Positions 13,129 to 22,636 of a stretch of 64,000 bases of DNA are shown here, one piece after another (the first letter of the stretch is position 1; each line of letters opens with the position of its first letter). The position numbers and the translations under genes are program-made. The notes below the pieces were generated by a model, which saw only the letters and a list, made by a program, of their open reading frames with translations, had not been told where the DNA came from and did no database searches. This DNA comes from a cyanobacterium endosymbiont of Epithemia clementina EcSB (GTDB taxonomy: Bacteria > Cyanobacteriota > Cyanobacteriia > Cyanobacteriales > Microcystaceae), in the NCBI RefSeq assembly GCF_029919255.1, contig NZ_CP123991.1:1605110-1669109 (forward strand), written 5' to 3'.

Positions 13129-14154
13129 ATGGATTATCGAGAAGCAGGAGTAGACATACAAGTAGGACGATCCTTCGTTGAAAAAATTCGTCGGGGAGTT
13201 GAAAGTACCTATCGTAAGGAAGTATTAGGGGGACTTGGTGGGTTTGGGGGATACTTCGAGTTACCCCAAGACTATCGAAATCCTGTCCTGGTCTCAGGAA
13301 CCGACGGTGTAGGAACTAAACTGAAAATAGCCCAAGCACTGGACCAACATCGTACCATTGGTATTGACTTAGTAGCCATGTGTGTTAACGATGTCTTAAC
13401 CTGTGGTGCTGAACCTTTATTTTTTCTAGACTATTTAGCTACTGGAAAACTAAATCTACAACAACTTAGCGATGTTGTTGAGGGTATTGTTGAAGGGTGT
13501 CGTTTGAGTGATTGTACTTTATTAGGGGGAGAAACCGCGGAAATGCCAGGTTTCTACCAGGTTGGGGAATATGATGTGGCGGGGTTTTGTGTGGGAATTG
13601 TGGAAAAAAATAAAATTCTTGATGGTTCCAAAGTCAAGATCGGAGATATTGTCATTGGACTTGCCAGTAGTGGCGTACACAGTAATGGCTTTAGTCTGAT
13701 TCGTAAAATAGTAGAGCTCAATGGCCTTGATTGGAGCGATGGCCGTGAAATATTTGACGGACAAACCCTAGGGGAGGTTCTCTTAACCCCCACCCGACTT
13801 TATGTGAAACCAATCCTCGAGGCATTAAACTTAGGAATAGAGATTAACGCCATGGCACACATTACAGGGGGAGGAATACCAGAAAACCTACCTCGCTGTT
13901 TAAATAAAGGGCAATCTGTCGTTATTAATCCCCAAAGCTGGGAAATTCCGCTAATTTTTCGCTGGATAGCTCAGATTGGTAACATTAGCCAGCCAAGTCT
14001 GTTGGAAACGTTTAATATGGGAATCGGGTTTGTGGTGATTGTACCATCCCAACAGACTACATCAACCCTAAATTTTTTTGAACGCCAAGGAGTTCCAGCC
14101 TATCAGATCGGTAAAGTTGTAGAAGGAACTGAAGGAATTATCATTAACAGCTAA
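13129..14154 (+). CDS. purM: Phosphoribosylformylglycinamidine cyclo-ligase PurM
   Basis: PurM (AIR synthetase) closes the imidazole ring in step five of purine synthesis, using ATP in the cytosol. The start [20 protein letters not shown] at 13129 matches the family and is preferred over an in-frame GTG 51 bases upstream, giving 341 residues. Visible motifs are the ATP/substrate loop [14 protein letters not shown], the segment [51 protein letters not shown] and the late [15 protein letters not shown]. It stands alone, not in a pur cluster, as is common in cyanobacteria. It appears intact, so purine synthesis is probably kept. Confidence 0.96.
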   Translation: MDYREAGVDIQVGRSFVEKIRRGVESTYRKEVLGGLGGFGGYFELPQDYRNPVLVSGTDGVGTKLKIAQALDQHRTIGIDLVAMCVNDVLTCGAEPLFFLDYLATGKLNLQQLSDVVEGIVEGCRLSDCTLLGGETAEMPGFYQVGEYDVAGFCVGIVEKNKILDGSKVKIGDIVIGLASSGVHSNGFSLIRKIVELNGLDWSDGREIFDGQTLGEVLLTPTRLYVKPILEALNLGIEINAMAHITGGGIPENLPRCLNKGQSVVINPQSWEIPLIFRWIAQIGNISQPSLLETFNMGIGFVVIVPSQQTTSTLNFFERQGVPAYQIGKVVEGTEGIIINS

Positions 14155-14179
14155 CGCCCAAGTTAACCCTAACTTAACC

Positions 14180-14218
14180 AAGCTTACATGTTGTAAGCTT
14201 CTATCCTTCAATTTTTTG
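14180..14218 (+). terminator. Likely purM terminator
   Basis: An 8-bp perfect stem (14180-14187 / 14193-14200, AAGCTTAC) with a 5-base loop is followed by a T-rich tail (CTATCCTTCAATTTTTT). It sits 25 bases after the purM stop. Confidence 0.55.
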
Positions 14219-15106
14219 TGGGGTCGATAAATAGTAAATTATTAAATGGATTAACTAATATCAAGGTTAAAATAACTTAGAAATTGGTAATAAGGAAAAC
14301 ACTGTTTTCCTTCAGTTATTATTTTGAATAACTAGTAAAAAGATTCATTTTGATGACAATTAGAGTAACCTCGAGAATTCTTCGTTGTGGTTGATGGTAG
14401 AAATTTTTAGTAAAATCTTATAAGTTCCACCATTTAAACACCTTGAATTGAGAAAATTTAAGCTTTTACTAAGTTCTTGCCTTAATTAGGACGACCATAA
14501 TTTAGACTAAAATTTATAATTATCATGTCATAGTTAGACAACTTTTATGAAAGTTAGATCTAAAGATAATTAATTTAACTGACTACACAATCAGGTGCTT
14601 TATTATTAATAGTCTGATGGAAGATACTTAATAATGAAGTTTAATAATAATTCGATTATTCCTTGAATTTCTATTAATTTATTAATGTATAATAGGTTGC
14701 AAGCTTTGCAAAGTTAGCCCAGTCATTTGGCTCAATAATAAATAAATTTCTTATCTCCAATTAGCCTGTCGTCTGTTTTGTTTTATTCCTTATTAGGATA
14801 GGATCGCTTTGCTGGTGATGTTAAAGTATTCAGGCTGAATATCGTAAGTATTGCCTCGTTATGTCAACTTAACCCTTTCTACAAGAATAAATGACTTTAA
14901 GCTTCTGCGTTTCTTCCGATTTAGCTAATAAATGGGGTGAAGATGTCAAGCAATACTGTTAATTTGAAGTATTGGATCGGTCGAGTGGCAAAATACACCT
15001 CGCACTTCATACCCAGACCTCATGCAATAAGTACTTATGTATTTATCTATTTACTTTAATGGTGTAAGATTTATTTAGTGACCTATTGTTTTTTCTCATA
15101 AACTCT
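14219..15106. other. AT-rich intergenic DNA with a faint coding-like stretch
   Basis: Most of this stretch shows nothing. Around 14890-15010 a frame reads SFCVSSDLANKWGEDVKQY, then after one stop EVLDRSSGKIHLALHTQT. This is protein-like but unrecognised and has no ribosome-binding site. It may be another relic. Confidence 0.35.
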
Positions 15107-15790
15107 ATGGCTATTATCTCTCTTAAGACCTGGTGTCTAGAGAAATATGAACTGTCCGAGAGGTCATTAGGCGCCCCCAGATGTTCGACTGAATCTTGAT
15201 AGTTTACTTAAACTGGGATTAAGGACAGATTTTTTAGATGACAAACAGATCATTGAGGAGTCTGTCTGGTTTCAAGCATACCTAGATGGGGATATCGTAG
15301 AATTTTTTGTTGAAGACAGTAGGGGTATGTGATCTCGAATTTGGATTTAATTTCCCAAGAGATTTACTTTAGCAGATACGATCTTGTAGCAACCTTAGAA
15401 CCTATTATTCTTTTTAGTGATCAGACCTAGTATTCTGCCGCCAGTAACACTATTAAAGCTATAATAGAGGAATCTCTAAGTCAGTATAGTCAGCGAGGAC
15501 AATTTCCTTTAACTCCTGAACTTCCTCTCCGTCCTGAAGACACACCATTACACCTAAGCAATAGTAAACTGTGTCAACTTCGAAAAAGTATCTCATTTAT
15601 AGTCGACACAACCCCGATTATAGGCATTCAACAACAACCAAAGTCTCGATTGCTGTTTGGTTCAAATATTTGCACAGACTGGGGCTATGCATTACAGAGT
15701 AAATATACTGGACAAATTTTATTAGTTCATCAAGAGCGTCTTAAATTTGACCCTAAAAAATTTATAAATGTTCTTACTAAAAACATTTAA
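15107..15790 (+). pseudogene. Relic of a protein of unknown function, probably conserved in cyanobacteria
   Basis: The reading begins at an ATG (MAIISLKTWCLEKYELSE). A frameshift near 15172 leads to PDVRLNLDSLLKLGLRTDF, DDKQIIEESVWFQAYLDGD and IVEFFVEDS. Another shift near 15330 leads to a frame of about 150 codons with one internal stop: LISQEIYFSRYDLVATLEPI, KAIIEESLSQY, QPKSRLLFGSNICTDWGYAL and QILLVHQERLKFDPKKF, ending at TAA 15788-15790. The parts add up to a protein of about 230 residues. From memory, cyanobacteria carry a similar uncharacterised protein, but I cannot name its family. The two shifts and the stop make it dead. Confidence 0.7.
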
Positions 15791-16031
15791 TGAGAATACA
15801 TTGTATTTCATCCTTCAAGTATTATAGCGATTCGTGTTGAACCTACTTCCTTTAGGAGTGTAGAATGAGGTTAATGACGGTAAAGACCTCAAAAAAGAAC
15901 TATTCTTTGCACTTCAGGATAAATATTTATCTTAGTTTTGGTCCAACTAACTATCCTGCTCCGACACAAAAAGCCTAAAGATTCTTCAATTTTAAGCGAA
16001 CCAAACTAGAATCTTCTCTTTCAAAGAGTAA

Positions 16032-16067
16032 TAACCTCCTATAAGTTAATTAACTTATAGGAGGTTA
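16032..16067. repeat. 36-bp perfect palindrome
   Basis: TAACCTCCTATAAGTTAA is followed at once by its exact reverse complement (16032-16049 / 16050-16067). As RNA this would be a stem of about 16 bp with a TTAA loop. No live gene is near. The relic at 15107-15790 ends 241 bases upstream. It may be the left-over terminator of a lost gene. Confidence 0.7.
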
Positions 16068-16464
16068 ACCTAAATCATCAGAACTATAGCGACGAAGCGT
16101 TAAGCGATTTTTTTCTCTTTCTCTAAAGAGAAAATTGAAAAAGTACTCTACAAAATATCTTCTATTGGTTAAATTTGAGTAAAAAACTTCCCAGACTCTT
16201 AAAATCTTCCTGTTGCGTTCCTATAAACTTACGTAAATAATTTATTCTCTTTTAGACTAGCTGTGACAAAATCATAATAGACAACAGTTGAAAGTCGTGT
16301 TTTGTAACTTATCAGATACCAAATTTGTAAGACTCAGTTCAGGAGAGCCAGAATCTTTTAGGATTTTGATATAAAGAGTAAACCTAGAAAAAAATATTAA
16401 TTAAGTTATAATTGACTTTTAATCTAATCGAGAACAGATAACTATAAAACTAGGTCAGTTTCTT

Positions 16465-16620
16465 AACTAAAAAGGACTGGTGATAACTAGAGGGAAAGTA
16501 TGGTTACAGATTTAAAGATGAGAGGTGTTAGTAAATGGAATAATAGAAACACGGCGAGATCGACAGTTAACTAATGGCGATCAAGTTTTAATCAATTATG
16601 AAATCTGTCTAGTTTAATTA
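16465..16620 (+). pseudogene. C-terminal gene fragment, family not identified
   Basis: The clearest stretch reads GIIETRRDRQLTNGDQVLIN followed by YEICLV and a stop near 16617. Upstream sequence (GGGAAAGTATGG…) looks like an out-of-frame continuation. It has the look of a conserved C-terminus, but I cannot assign it. Confidence 0.4.
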
Positions 16621-16804
16621 GAAATTATTATTGAATAATAGTTATTTTCAAAATCAATGACAGTTACTGGTGATTCAAAAATTATTTATATATCTCGATA
16701 ATGATGAAATACTAACTAACTAGAAAGTATCTCGTTCTGAATAAACGTTTAGAAAATGCTTTATGTCTATCTATATAAGAAATTAAAGTTAACTTTAAAC
16801 TGTC

Positions 16805-17050
16805 TTAATCGATATCTTTTAGAGTAACTTCCTTCAGCGAGATTTTGTTTGACTGCATTTATACATTCTTCAAATTACTCGTAGTTAAATTATGTTCATA
16901 TTCAAACATCTTTCCCGTAATTTCACGAGCTTTTATTTGATGCCATTCTCCTATATTTAGTTCTGGACTCTAATTTGGTAGACAAAAGAATAGATACAGT
17001 CATTATCAAGAACAATGATTGTATCTATTCCTTTATCTATAACGTATTTT
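16805..17050 (-). pseudogene. IS630-family transposase relic (copy A)
   Basis: On the minus strand the DDE-domain C-terminus of an IS630-type transposase is readable: DTIIVLDNDCI, then after an internal deletion PN-stop-SPELNIGEWHQIKAREI, and a broken AVKQNLAEG tail. Copy B at 30595-30880 keeps about 22 residues that are missing here. Stops and frame breaks show it is dead. No terminal repeats were found. Confidence 0.75.
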
Positions 17051-17484
17051 CTATCTTAATTAGAATAAATTTTTTAAAAATTTATTCTATTCTTTTTATT
17101 TAATTTATTTTTGTAAAAACTTTCCATATTCTTGTATTCAAACATCATATTTATGTTCTTATTCTGGTCCTATAGAAAACTTTTAGGTCGAGAGTTAACT
17201 TTTATTGTTTGTGCTCTTATAATACTGTTAGCTTGATTTTTATACAGGCTAGTATTTGCCAATTACTCATTTTTAAGTACTTTTTTATCTTACACTTATT
17301 TAAGTTCACTTACTTAAGTTAAGTCAAAGTTTTTTGTGCTTTAGGCAATCAGCAAAAATCAAGAAGTGATCGCCCTGACACAAAGAGCGATTAGTAAATA
17401 AATATAAAAACTAAAAAAATAAGTAGGAGTCAACAAGTATTAAGTCTTACCAATAACTATTAACTTTCAACTATCTTCTTTAAT
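17051..17484. other. AT-rich intergenic DNA
   Basis: This region lies between the IS630 relic and the 3' end of the DUF3352 gene. It probably holds more of the decayed insertion sequence and the terminator of the next gene. Nothing definite was recognised. Confidence 0.4.
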
Positions 17485-19167
17485 TTAATGAACACCTAAA
17501 TTAAAAAAGATAGTTGCACGGCGAATACCATTTTCTTTTCCTTGACTACTTACTGTTAGGGACCGCAAATTGTTTAATAGAGGTTTAATAGACAGTTCAA
17601 CTACTTTAACAATCGGAAATTTTCGCTCTAGTAATTTTTTTCCTTGACTCCAATCTATATAAAAATAACCGTCATTTTCAGGGGGTAATGCTTCAACAGC
17701 TTGTTGTAATTTTCTACTACGAATTAAAGTTATTTCCGGAGTTGAAAGTGCTTGAAACATTGCTTCAACTGAAGTAGCAAAAATCACATAATCATCCACT
17801 TCTGCATGAACACCACTAACTCTCGCTTCCAAAGAAGTTAAATTATCCTTATTTCCCATTGCTGTGTTAAATTTTGTCCAAACAGTTACAGTGTTATTTA
17901 ATAATGGTAAATTTCCTACACTATATCCCTGTTCTTGTGCTAGTTTATCAAAGTTTTCTACCCACTCAGAAAAATTTACATCTGGTACCTTTTTAGCCAC
18001 AAAAATCCCGTCAGGTTCCCCTCTACCCAAACTAGGGATAAGAGCTAAGCTAAATTCTCCTTTAATAGATGGAAAAACCTTTTCAGATAAATCTAATCCT
18101 AAAGGTTCTTGAACAGAGACTAGGATGCGATTTAATAACTGTTGTAGGGGACTCTCGTTTGCTAGTCCTGTCTCAATTTGACTCCATAATTGATTTAAGT
18201 TAGTTCCCGCAGCTGTCAAGATGCTGTTAACAGGTACATATGCTAATGCACCCACAGGTTTGGATAAAGCAGGAGGTTCTTCCCCTTGTTCTGATCCCCC
18301 AATCAATGCTGTTTGGGCAACTAACCCCCTAGATTTGACAGAAAAAGCGACTGTTAAAGTTTGAGTAATTTCAGGAATTTCAGGAATGGGTAAATTGCCT
18401 AACCAAGCGGATAGAGCTGGAAAATTAGCATAAACGATGCCAATACGAGGTTCAGTAATCGTTTTTAACGCTTCTTGATAGTTAGGAGAATTTTTCAGGT
18501 TTAATGTTCTAACTTGAACATTATTGATAGCATCCTTCAAGATTTTGGGATCATTTGCAAATAACACCAAATCGTCTAGGATAGCTGTGGCAGAAAGACG
18601 AGTATTAATAGGGTTATCGCGGTGACGTTGATAAATTAAATTGACCCCTTTGTAGGATTCAAAAATCAGATCTGAGGTTCCAGAAATCGCGTCTTTAGAA
18701 TAGGAACTCTGAAGGAATATTTTGGCTAACTCTTTATCTTTAGTGGTGACAGCTAATAAATAACCAGGTTGAACCCCATTGTCTGGGTTGCGATCAAAGT
18801 CTAGGGAAGTCACAGCTAAGGTAATTTCTTCCCCTAACCAAGGTCGAATCTGAGTTTTATAATCGAGCCCCGTTTTAGACAAAAGTTGCTTTTCAAGGGA
18901 AAGGAATTCTCGATGTAACCTCCGTCTTCCCTTAGGAAAGGTAATATACTGGGACAAGGATTCCAGACGATCAGGATTAACAAGTAACGAGACCATAACT
19001 GGAGCTTGTTTCGGAATAAAAACCGCCGTTATGGGTTCCCTAAGAACGCCTCCTGGCAAGAGCTTGAGAGGACTCTGTCCCAAGATCCAATACAGATTAC
19101 TACTAGCCCCAAACAAGAGGATGAGGACACTAACAGCTAAGATGATGAAAAAAGAACGAAGCTTCAC
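17485..19167 (-). CDS. DUF3352 domain membrane-anchored protein
   Basis: The protein has 560 residues. A GTG start at 19165-19167 gives MKLRSFFIILAVSVLILLF, an N-terminal signal-anchor. It is followed by a long extracytoplasmic domain with the features of the cyanobacterial DUF3352 family: TAVFIPKQAPVMVSLLVNPD near residue 50, GYLLAVTTKDK, PVGALAYVPVNSIL in the middle, and DYVIFATSVEAMFQAL with YFYIDWSQG near the end. The biochemical function of the family is not known to me. Its retention in a shrinking genome suggests a role in the envelope. It is transcribed divergently from the rhodanese gene. A palindrome (19180-19226) lies 13 bases before the start codon, in its leader or promoter. Confidence 0.8.
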   Translation of the reverse strand: MKLRSFFIILAVSVLILLFGASSNLYWILGQSPLKLLPGGVLREPITAVFIPKQAPVMVSLLVNPDRLESLSQYITFPKGRRRLHREFLSLEKQLLSKTGLDYKTQIRPWLGEEITLAVTSLDFDRNPDNGVQPGYLLAVTTKDKELAKIFLQSSYSKDAISGTSDLIFESYKGVNLIYQRHRDNPINTRLSATAILDDLVLFANDPKILKDAINNVQVRTLNLKNSPNYQEALKTITEPRIGIVYANFPALSAWLGNLPIPEIPEITQTLTVAFSVKSRGLVAQTALIGGSEQGEEPPALSKPVGALAYVPVNSILTAAGTNLNQLWSQIETGLANESPLQQLLNRILVSVQEPLGLDLSEKVFPSIKGEFSLALIPSLGRGEPDGIFVAKKVPDVNFSEWVENFDKLAQEQGYSVGNLPLLNNTVTVWTKFNTAMGNKDNLTSLEARVSGVHAEVDDYVIFATSVEAMFQALSTPEITLIRSRKLQQAVEALPPENDGYFYIDWSQGKKLLERKFPIVKVVELSIKPLLNNLRSLTVSSQGKENGIRRATIFFNLGVH

Positions 19168-19179
19168 AATAATTCATCG

Positions 19180-19226
19180 TTTGTGATCAATGACTACCTT
19201 TGATTGTAGTCGTCATTGATCACAAA
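19180..19226. promoter_or_regulatory. Inverted repeat upstream of the DUF3352 gene
   Basis: Perfect 15-bp arms (TTTGTGATCAATGAC at 19180-19194, its complement at 19212-19226) enclose 17 bases. The inner part can also pair as GACTAC/GTAGTC. It lies between two divergent starts, so it is not a terminator of either live gene. An operator or leader hairpin is possible. That is inference. Confidence 0.45.
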
Positions 19227-19340
19227 ATTTTTAAGAAAACCCTAATCTTGAACGAAACATCCTAAAGTAATTTTTTTCTCTCTCCTCCTCAAAACTGTTA
19301 AGCTGGGCTATCGAACGATTTTTTAAGACGACTGTTTTGT

Positions 19341-19691
19341 ATGCCTCAAAATTTATCCATTCCTCAAATTACTGTCACAGAACTAGCTGAACGACTAGCT
19401 CAAGCCAAAGATGAATTACAATTGATAGATGTCCGAGAACCACATGAAGTGATGATCGCTTATATCAAAGGGTTCAAAGTACTTTCTTTAAGTGAATTTA
19501 GGAGATGGTCAGATACAATAGCAACAGATTTTAATCCCCATGCGGAAACCTTCGTTATTTGCCATCATGGTATGCGTTCAGCTCAAATGTGCCGCTGGCT
19601 ACTGAATAATGGTTTTACTAATGTTAGGAATATTATTGGTGGCATTGATGCCTATGCTCTCTGCGTTGATCCAACCATCTCTCATTACTAA
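19341..19691 (+). CDS. Single-domain rhodanese-like protein
   Basis: The protein has 116 residues and one rhodanese fold. LIDVREPHEVMIAYIKG is the early strand-helix, and Cys74 in the loop CHHGMRSAQM is the sulfur-carrying cysteine. The C-terminal GFTNVRNIIGGIDAYA is typical. Such proteins transfer sulfane sulfur or act as thiol carriers in the cytosol. The physiological partner is not shown. A larger two-domain sulfurtransferase at 40555-41045 is dead, so this small one may be the surviving rhodanese in this stretch. The ATG at 19341 has no strong Shine-Dalgarno. hrcA follows 361 bases downstream on the same strand, too far to call an operon. Confidence 0.85.
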   Translation: MPQNLSIPQITVTELAERLAQAKDELQLIDVREPHEVMIAYIKGFKVLSLSEFRRWSDTIATDFNPHAETFVICHHGMRSAQMCRWLLNNGFTNVRNIIGGIDAYALCVDPTISHY

Positions 19692-20052
19692 TACTTTTTC
19701 ACAATTACTATGAACTAAACACTGTTTAAAGGATTTTTGTTTAACATCCCTTTCGGATCTAATGTGATCAATTACGTAGCTGATAACTTTCAAAACTCTT
19801 GTTCTGACTTTATTCTATAACTCCAAAAACTTTTTCTTTATAGAAACCAAGTTTTTATAGCCATGTAAACCTTGCTAAACAAAACTTTTTGTTCTTTTTA
19901 TAATTTCATTCCACTAGTCTAAAAGAACTTATTTAGTTAAACGGTTTTACTATAAGGGATTATCATAGCAATTTCCTATACTAAGAGATATTTGCGCTTT
20001 TTGATTACTATAAATTCTTTCATCAAATTTTAGTCTTTATGCCTTTATTATT
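19692..20052. other. Intergenic region before hrcA
   Basis: This 361-base AT-rich spacer must hold the hrcA promoter. I looked for a CIRCE element (TTAGCACTC-N9-GAGTGCTAA), the HrcA operator, and did not see one. Confidence 0.5.
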
Positions 20053-21138
20053 ATGACTGTTAAATACGCTTTAACTAAACGTTATCAAAACATTCTACGG
20101 ACAACTATCCAACATTATATTGCTACAGCTGAACCAGTAGGCTCAGAAACTTTAGTTCAAGAATACGATTTTAGTGTAAGCTCGGCTACTATTAGAAAAG
20201 CTTTAGGAAAATTAGAAAAAGCTGGTTTTCTCTATCAACCTCACACTTCGGCCGGTCGAATTCCTTCTGACTGTGGTTATCGAATCTACGTTGATAATTT
20301 AATTACACCTGACAATTACATTAGACAAAAAATTGAAAAATATTTAAACGAAAAATTACAAAAAGAGACCTTTAACTATGAAATGCTATTGCAAAAGTCA
20401 ACTCAAATATTAGCAAATTTTAGTGGCTATATCGCCTTAATTACACTTCCTCAAAGTTCTCTAAATCAATTACGTCATTTACAATTAATACCTGTCTCGT
20501 CAAGCCAAGTTATTCTAATAATTGTTACAAATAGTTATCAAACTCAATCTATTCTAGTTGATATTCCTAAATCTATCCTCAACGAAAAGCTTAATGATGA
20601 AAGATGGTTAGCACAAGAACTACAAATTATCTCTAACTTTTTAAATAGCCATTTAAAAGGAAAAAGTCTGTTAAACTTGGTCGCTTTAAATTGGCAGGAT
20701 ATCGACAATAACCTCATTCATTATACAGGGTTTTTAAAAGCTCTATTACAACAGATATCAGATTATTTAAAATCATCTATTTCAACCCCAATTATGATAC
20801 ACGGTCTTTCAGAAGTTTTGCATCAACCGGAATTTTCTCAATTAAAACAGGTGCAAACTCTACTCTATTTATTAGAAGAACAACAAGATAAGCTATTACC
20901 ATTAATTTTTGAAGTTCCTGAAGTTGAATTATTAACAACTCAACGAGTTACTATTAGAATTGGTTCAGAAAATCCCCTAGAGTCAATGCATCCTTGTACT
21001 TTGATTTCTGCTATCTATAAACAAAGAAATATCCCAGTAGGAAGCGTTGGCGTTATTGGTCCAACTCGTATGGTTTACGAGAATATAATTCCCTTAGTAG
21101 AATCAACGGCAGACTATTTATCTGAGGTCTTAAGTTAG
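20053..21138 (+). CDS. hrcA: Heat-inducible transcription repressor HrcA
   Basis: The protein has 361 residues. The N-terminal winged helix-turn-helix is clear (RYQNILRTTIQHYIATAEPV, then SSATIRKALGKLEKAGFL and the conserved HTSAGRIPSDCGYRIYVD). The middle and C-terminal domains include NHLKGKSL-like and VLHQPEFSQ segments, a DQNQ-like insertion, and the end segment GSVGVIGPTRMVYENIIPLV. HrcA represses groESL/hrcA operons through CIRCE and needs GroEL for activity. Neither groE nor CIRCE is in the window, so its targets are elsewhere. The gene starts at ATG 20053 and appears whole. Confidence 0.95.
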   Translation: MTVKYALTKRYQNILRTTIQHYIATAEPVGSETLVQEYDFSVSSATIRKALGKLEKAGFLYQPHTSAGRIPSDCGYRIYVDNLITPDNYIRQKIEKYLNEKLQKETFNYEMLLQKSTQILANFSGYIALITLPQSSLNQLRHLQLIPVSSSQVILIIVTNSYQTQSILVDIPKSILNEKLNDERWLAQELQIISNFLNSHLKGKSLLNLVALNWQDIDNNLIHYTGFLKALLQQISDYLKSSISTPIMIHGLSEVLHQPEFSQLKQVQTLLYLLEEQQDKLLPLIFEVPEVELLTTQRVTIRIGSENPLESMHPCTLISAIYKQRNIPVGSVGVIGPTRMVYENIIPLVESTADYLSEVLS

Positions 21139-22636
21139 ACCATTATTATTCTAATTGTAGTCAAGTAAAAACAGAGCGTAATAAATTTGGCTTTAATTAC
21201 TTAATTATACAGATATAAAATAACTTATTTTTTCAACGTTTATTTAGAGCTAATCATCTGACATTTTAGTATCATTAATCAATTTTTCCGAAGAAAACTA
21301 AGACTTGGTTGAGACATTTCTAGCTATCAATAATAAATTGAAAAACCATTTAACCACGAAAATAATTTTTCTTAACAGAACAATAAGAACATTAGAAATA
21401 ATTAAAAATATTAGTTTATAGAGCTGTTTTACTTTAGTTTTTTTTACTATTTTAAACTTGATTGAAATTAATGTAGTTTACATTTAGTTTATTTTTTAAA
21501 ATTGATTGATAGGTTATTTAGCTGGTTTAACTAGATTAATTTTAATTTGGTAATTGTATAAATTTTTTAGTTTTATCCGTATAAAAAGTTCATAAAAACT
21601 GTTTAATATTATCATTGTTGTAATTATTTTTTTATTCTATAATTTTAATTCATCTTGAAAGTAAGCATAGATTTATTTACTAATATAGCTAAGATACATG
21701 GCGTATTTTTTGAAAATTTATTTTACAAAGTAATAGTCAAAAGCAATAGATTATTACTGCTATTAGTTTATATTTGATAATTTCTAGAACATTTTTAGTT
21801 TTTATAACCTACTTTATTTAAGTTCTTCAAAAATTGGTCAATATTTTCTTATAAGTCAGATTATTATTTCGTTTTGCCGTTTTAAAAATTGAGCTAAAAA
21901 CTATTTTAATTTTTAGCTATATTAGCTATTTATGCTGGAGCAGTTACTTTTATATAAAAGAATCTATTATTAACTTATTCGGTGATGTTTTACTGTTAAT
22001 TTTAAGTCTTTTTCTAAAAAAATGACAAATAACTGTTAAAATCGCCAATAAAACAATACCCAAGAGATTTTTTTGTATTTATTTTAAGAATAAAAGTTAT
22101 ATATTAATGTAACTTTTAAAAATAACAAATATTGTCTTATAAGTTTTAACAAAAAAATCTAAATTTATTTAGTTATTGATTTTAGTAATTATGATATAAA
22201 TTTTTAATTTTGTTGAGATTAATAAAAAATCGAGTGAGAATATATTGATTAATCAGTTAAATTGCATATAATGTGCAACATAGAAATACTATTTTTTATG
22301 TTTGAATGTCCGTAATTTTAATAAATTTAAAGAAGATAGACTCACTGAATGTAAATTTTTACACCACTTTTCTAAATCTAAATCCTCATGAAGAATTGCT
22401 ATATAGCAGTTTCCATATATTTTAAACTAGATAACAATCATTCACTCGATTAAAACCATTAATGATTAATCTTTAGTCTTTTTTAAAAAATAAGTTTGTC
22501 AGCAAAACTTAACTAAAAAACTGTAGTTCCAATAATAATCGCTTATGCTGGCTAGTAGTTGCTTAATCTGTACTAGCATCATCCTGTTAAACTGACTTAG
22601 GATTATCAATGCATAGAGAAAACTTACGACCTTAAT
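21139..22636. other. 1.5-kb AT-rich intergenic region, nothing recognised
   Basis: This is very AT-rich DNA with frequent stops in all frames. I found no coding-like stretch, tRNA or long hairpin. It must include the glgP promoter near its right end. It is probably the residue of fully decayed genes. Confidence 0.5.

Noticed and set aside
19692-20052. CIRCE operator before hrcA
   Set aside because: No TTAGCACTC/GAGTGCTAA pair is present.
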